Source of the DNA: an uncultured Eubacteriales bacterium
GTDB lineage: Bacteria > Bacillota > Clostridia > Saccharofermentanales > Fastidiosipilaceae
Direction: 5' to 3'
Assembly (NCBI GenBank): GCA_902373515.1
Contig: CABKML010000017.1
Location: forward strand, 1-35,140
Length of the DNA stretch: 35,140 nt
The notes under the pieces: model-generated
Seen by the model: the letters and a program-made list of their open reading frames with translations, nothing else
Databases searched by the model: none
What the model was told of the DNA's origin: nothing
In this document: positions 34,748 to 35,140 of the stretch, in pieces
How the letters are laid out: every line of letters starts with the position of its first letter
Numbering within the stretch: position 1 is the stretch's first letter
Position numbers and translations under genes: made by a program

Positions 34748-35059
34748 TTACCCTTGCGGATTCTGTTGCGGTTCTCCAAGTAGACATTTGTAGACCGGAA
34801 TTTCTCCTCTTTTCACTCTTTCCCAAGATAATTGTATTAATATTTTGCTGAAATTCAGTTCGAATACAGCTCCCAAAAGAATTATATAACCGATACTGGG
34901 AATATTACGCGCATTCTCCCAATTACTTATTTCTACTTGCGTTGTGCCGATAATCAAAGCTAACTGTTTCTGCGTTAACCCCCTTCTGACTCTTAAAGCT
35001 CTCAATTCCGAAGCAAATAATTTTACTTCACTTTCTGACAACATTGCATAATTCTTCAT
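34748..35059 (-). CDS. XRE-family transcriptional regulator
   Basis: A 103-residue protein with a Cro/C1-type helix-turn-helix at about residues 16-66: LRALRVRRGLTQKQLALIIG, then TTQVEISNWENARNIPSIGYI with the recognition helix. The rest, about 35 residues, ends in LSWERVKRGEIPVYKC and has no known sensor domain. The frame continues upstream to an ATG at 35101 that lacks a ribosome site; ATG 35059 follows AAGGAGG by 12 bases and is preferred. An inverted repeat lies about 36 bases upstream and could be its operator, which would mean self-regulation. Target genes are unknown. It is not linked to phage or plasmid genes here. Confidence 0.82.
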   Translation of the reverse strand: MKNYAMLSESEVKLFASELRALRVRRGLTQKQLALIIGTTQVEISNWENARNIPSIGYIILLGAVFELNFSKILIQLSWERVKRGEIPVYKCLLGEPQQNPQG

Positions 35060-35094
35060 ACAATAAATACACCTCCTTGAGAATATAACGTTAA

Positions 35095-35115
35095 ATATCA
35101 TTTATTCTATGATAT
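35095..35115. promoter_or_regulatory. Inverted repeat upstream of XRE gene
   Basis: ATATCAT and ATGATAT form a perfect 7-bp inverted repeat with a 7-base spacer (35095-35101 and 35109-35115), with partial symmetry continuing outward into TTAA. Its position just before the XRE regulator fits an operator, but AT-rich DNA produces such repeats easily. Confidence 0.4.
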
Positions 35116-35140
35116 ATATTTAATACTAAAGCATTTATTT

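Noticed and set aside
1..35140. Mobile elements, prophage, CRISPR arrays, toxin-antitoxin or defence genes
   Set aside because: No transposase, integrase, phage structural gene, regular repeat array or recognised defence gene was seen; the XRE regulator stands alone without a toxin partner.

Overview
The window reads as a stretch of core chromosome from a low-GC Gram-positive bacterium, most likely in Clostridia. The reasons are strong AGGAGG-type ribosome sites, consensus -35/-10 promoters, frequent TTG/GTG starts, tRNA genes without encoded CCA, a MutS/MutL system with an endonuclease-type MutL and no MutH, MutS2, a clostridial-type short flavodoxin, a PC4/YdbC protein and a protein with a Spo0A-type DNA-binding domain. 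I cannot name the genus. There is no insertion sequence, prophage, CRISPR array or other clear mobile DNA. Every gene except nagA lies on the minus strand.

Layout, in the direction of minus-strand transcription (right to left). 35059-34748: XRE-type regulator, then a strong hairpin. 34522-32233: tRNA-Trp, terminator, uvrB. 32175-20902: a long run pgm, dnaE, an SLC13-like transporter, pfkA, mutS2 and a NagB-like gene, with promoters before pgm and pfkA. 20846-20249: tRNA-Pro, terminator, flavodoxin. 20146-16365: tRNA-Gln, terminator, small membrane protein, valS, terminator, tag. 16326-15196 on the plus strand: nagA, divergent from the next unit. 15065-9781: YdbC/PC4 protein, ligA, a membrane-anchored TPR/DUF5050-like protein and a Cof-type HAD phosphatase. 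9691-8981: the Spo0A-like gene. 8869-8153: HU, terminator, DUF1858 protein. 8091-37: tRNA-Thr, terminator, SDR oxidoreductase, miaB, mutS, mutL, miaA.

The shared theme is genome maintenance (mutS, mutL, mutS2, uvrB, tag, ligA, dnaE, HU, PC4-like) and translation (four tRNAs, valS, miaA, miaB). miaA and miaB act in sequence to make ms2i6A37 in tRNA. Sugar-phosphate metabolism is represented by pgm, pfkA and nagA.

The points most worth a second look are: (1) a NagB homologue that has lost most catalytic and phosphate-binding residues; (2) an orphan protein with a Spo0A-like DNA-binding domain behind a shortened receiver-like N-terminus; (3) six places where a strong intrinsic terminator is followed within about 20-55 bases by a start codon with a good ribosome site and no room for a new promoter, four of them behind tRNA genes; (4) a G-G mismatch in the T-stem of tRNA-Thr. 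No gap between genes exceeds 300 bases; the longest, 34523-34747, is described among the features.
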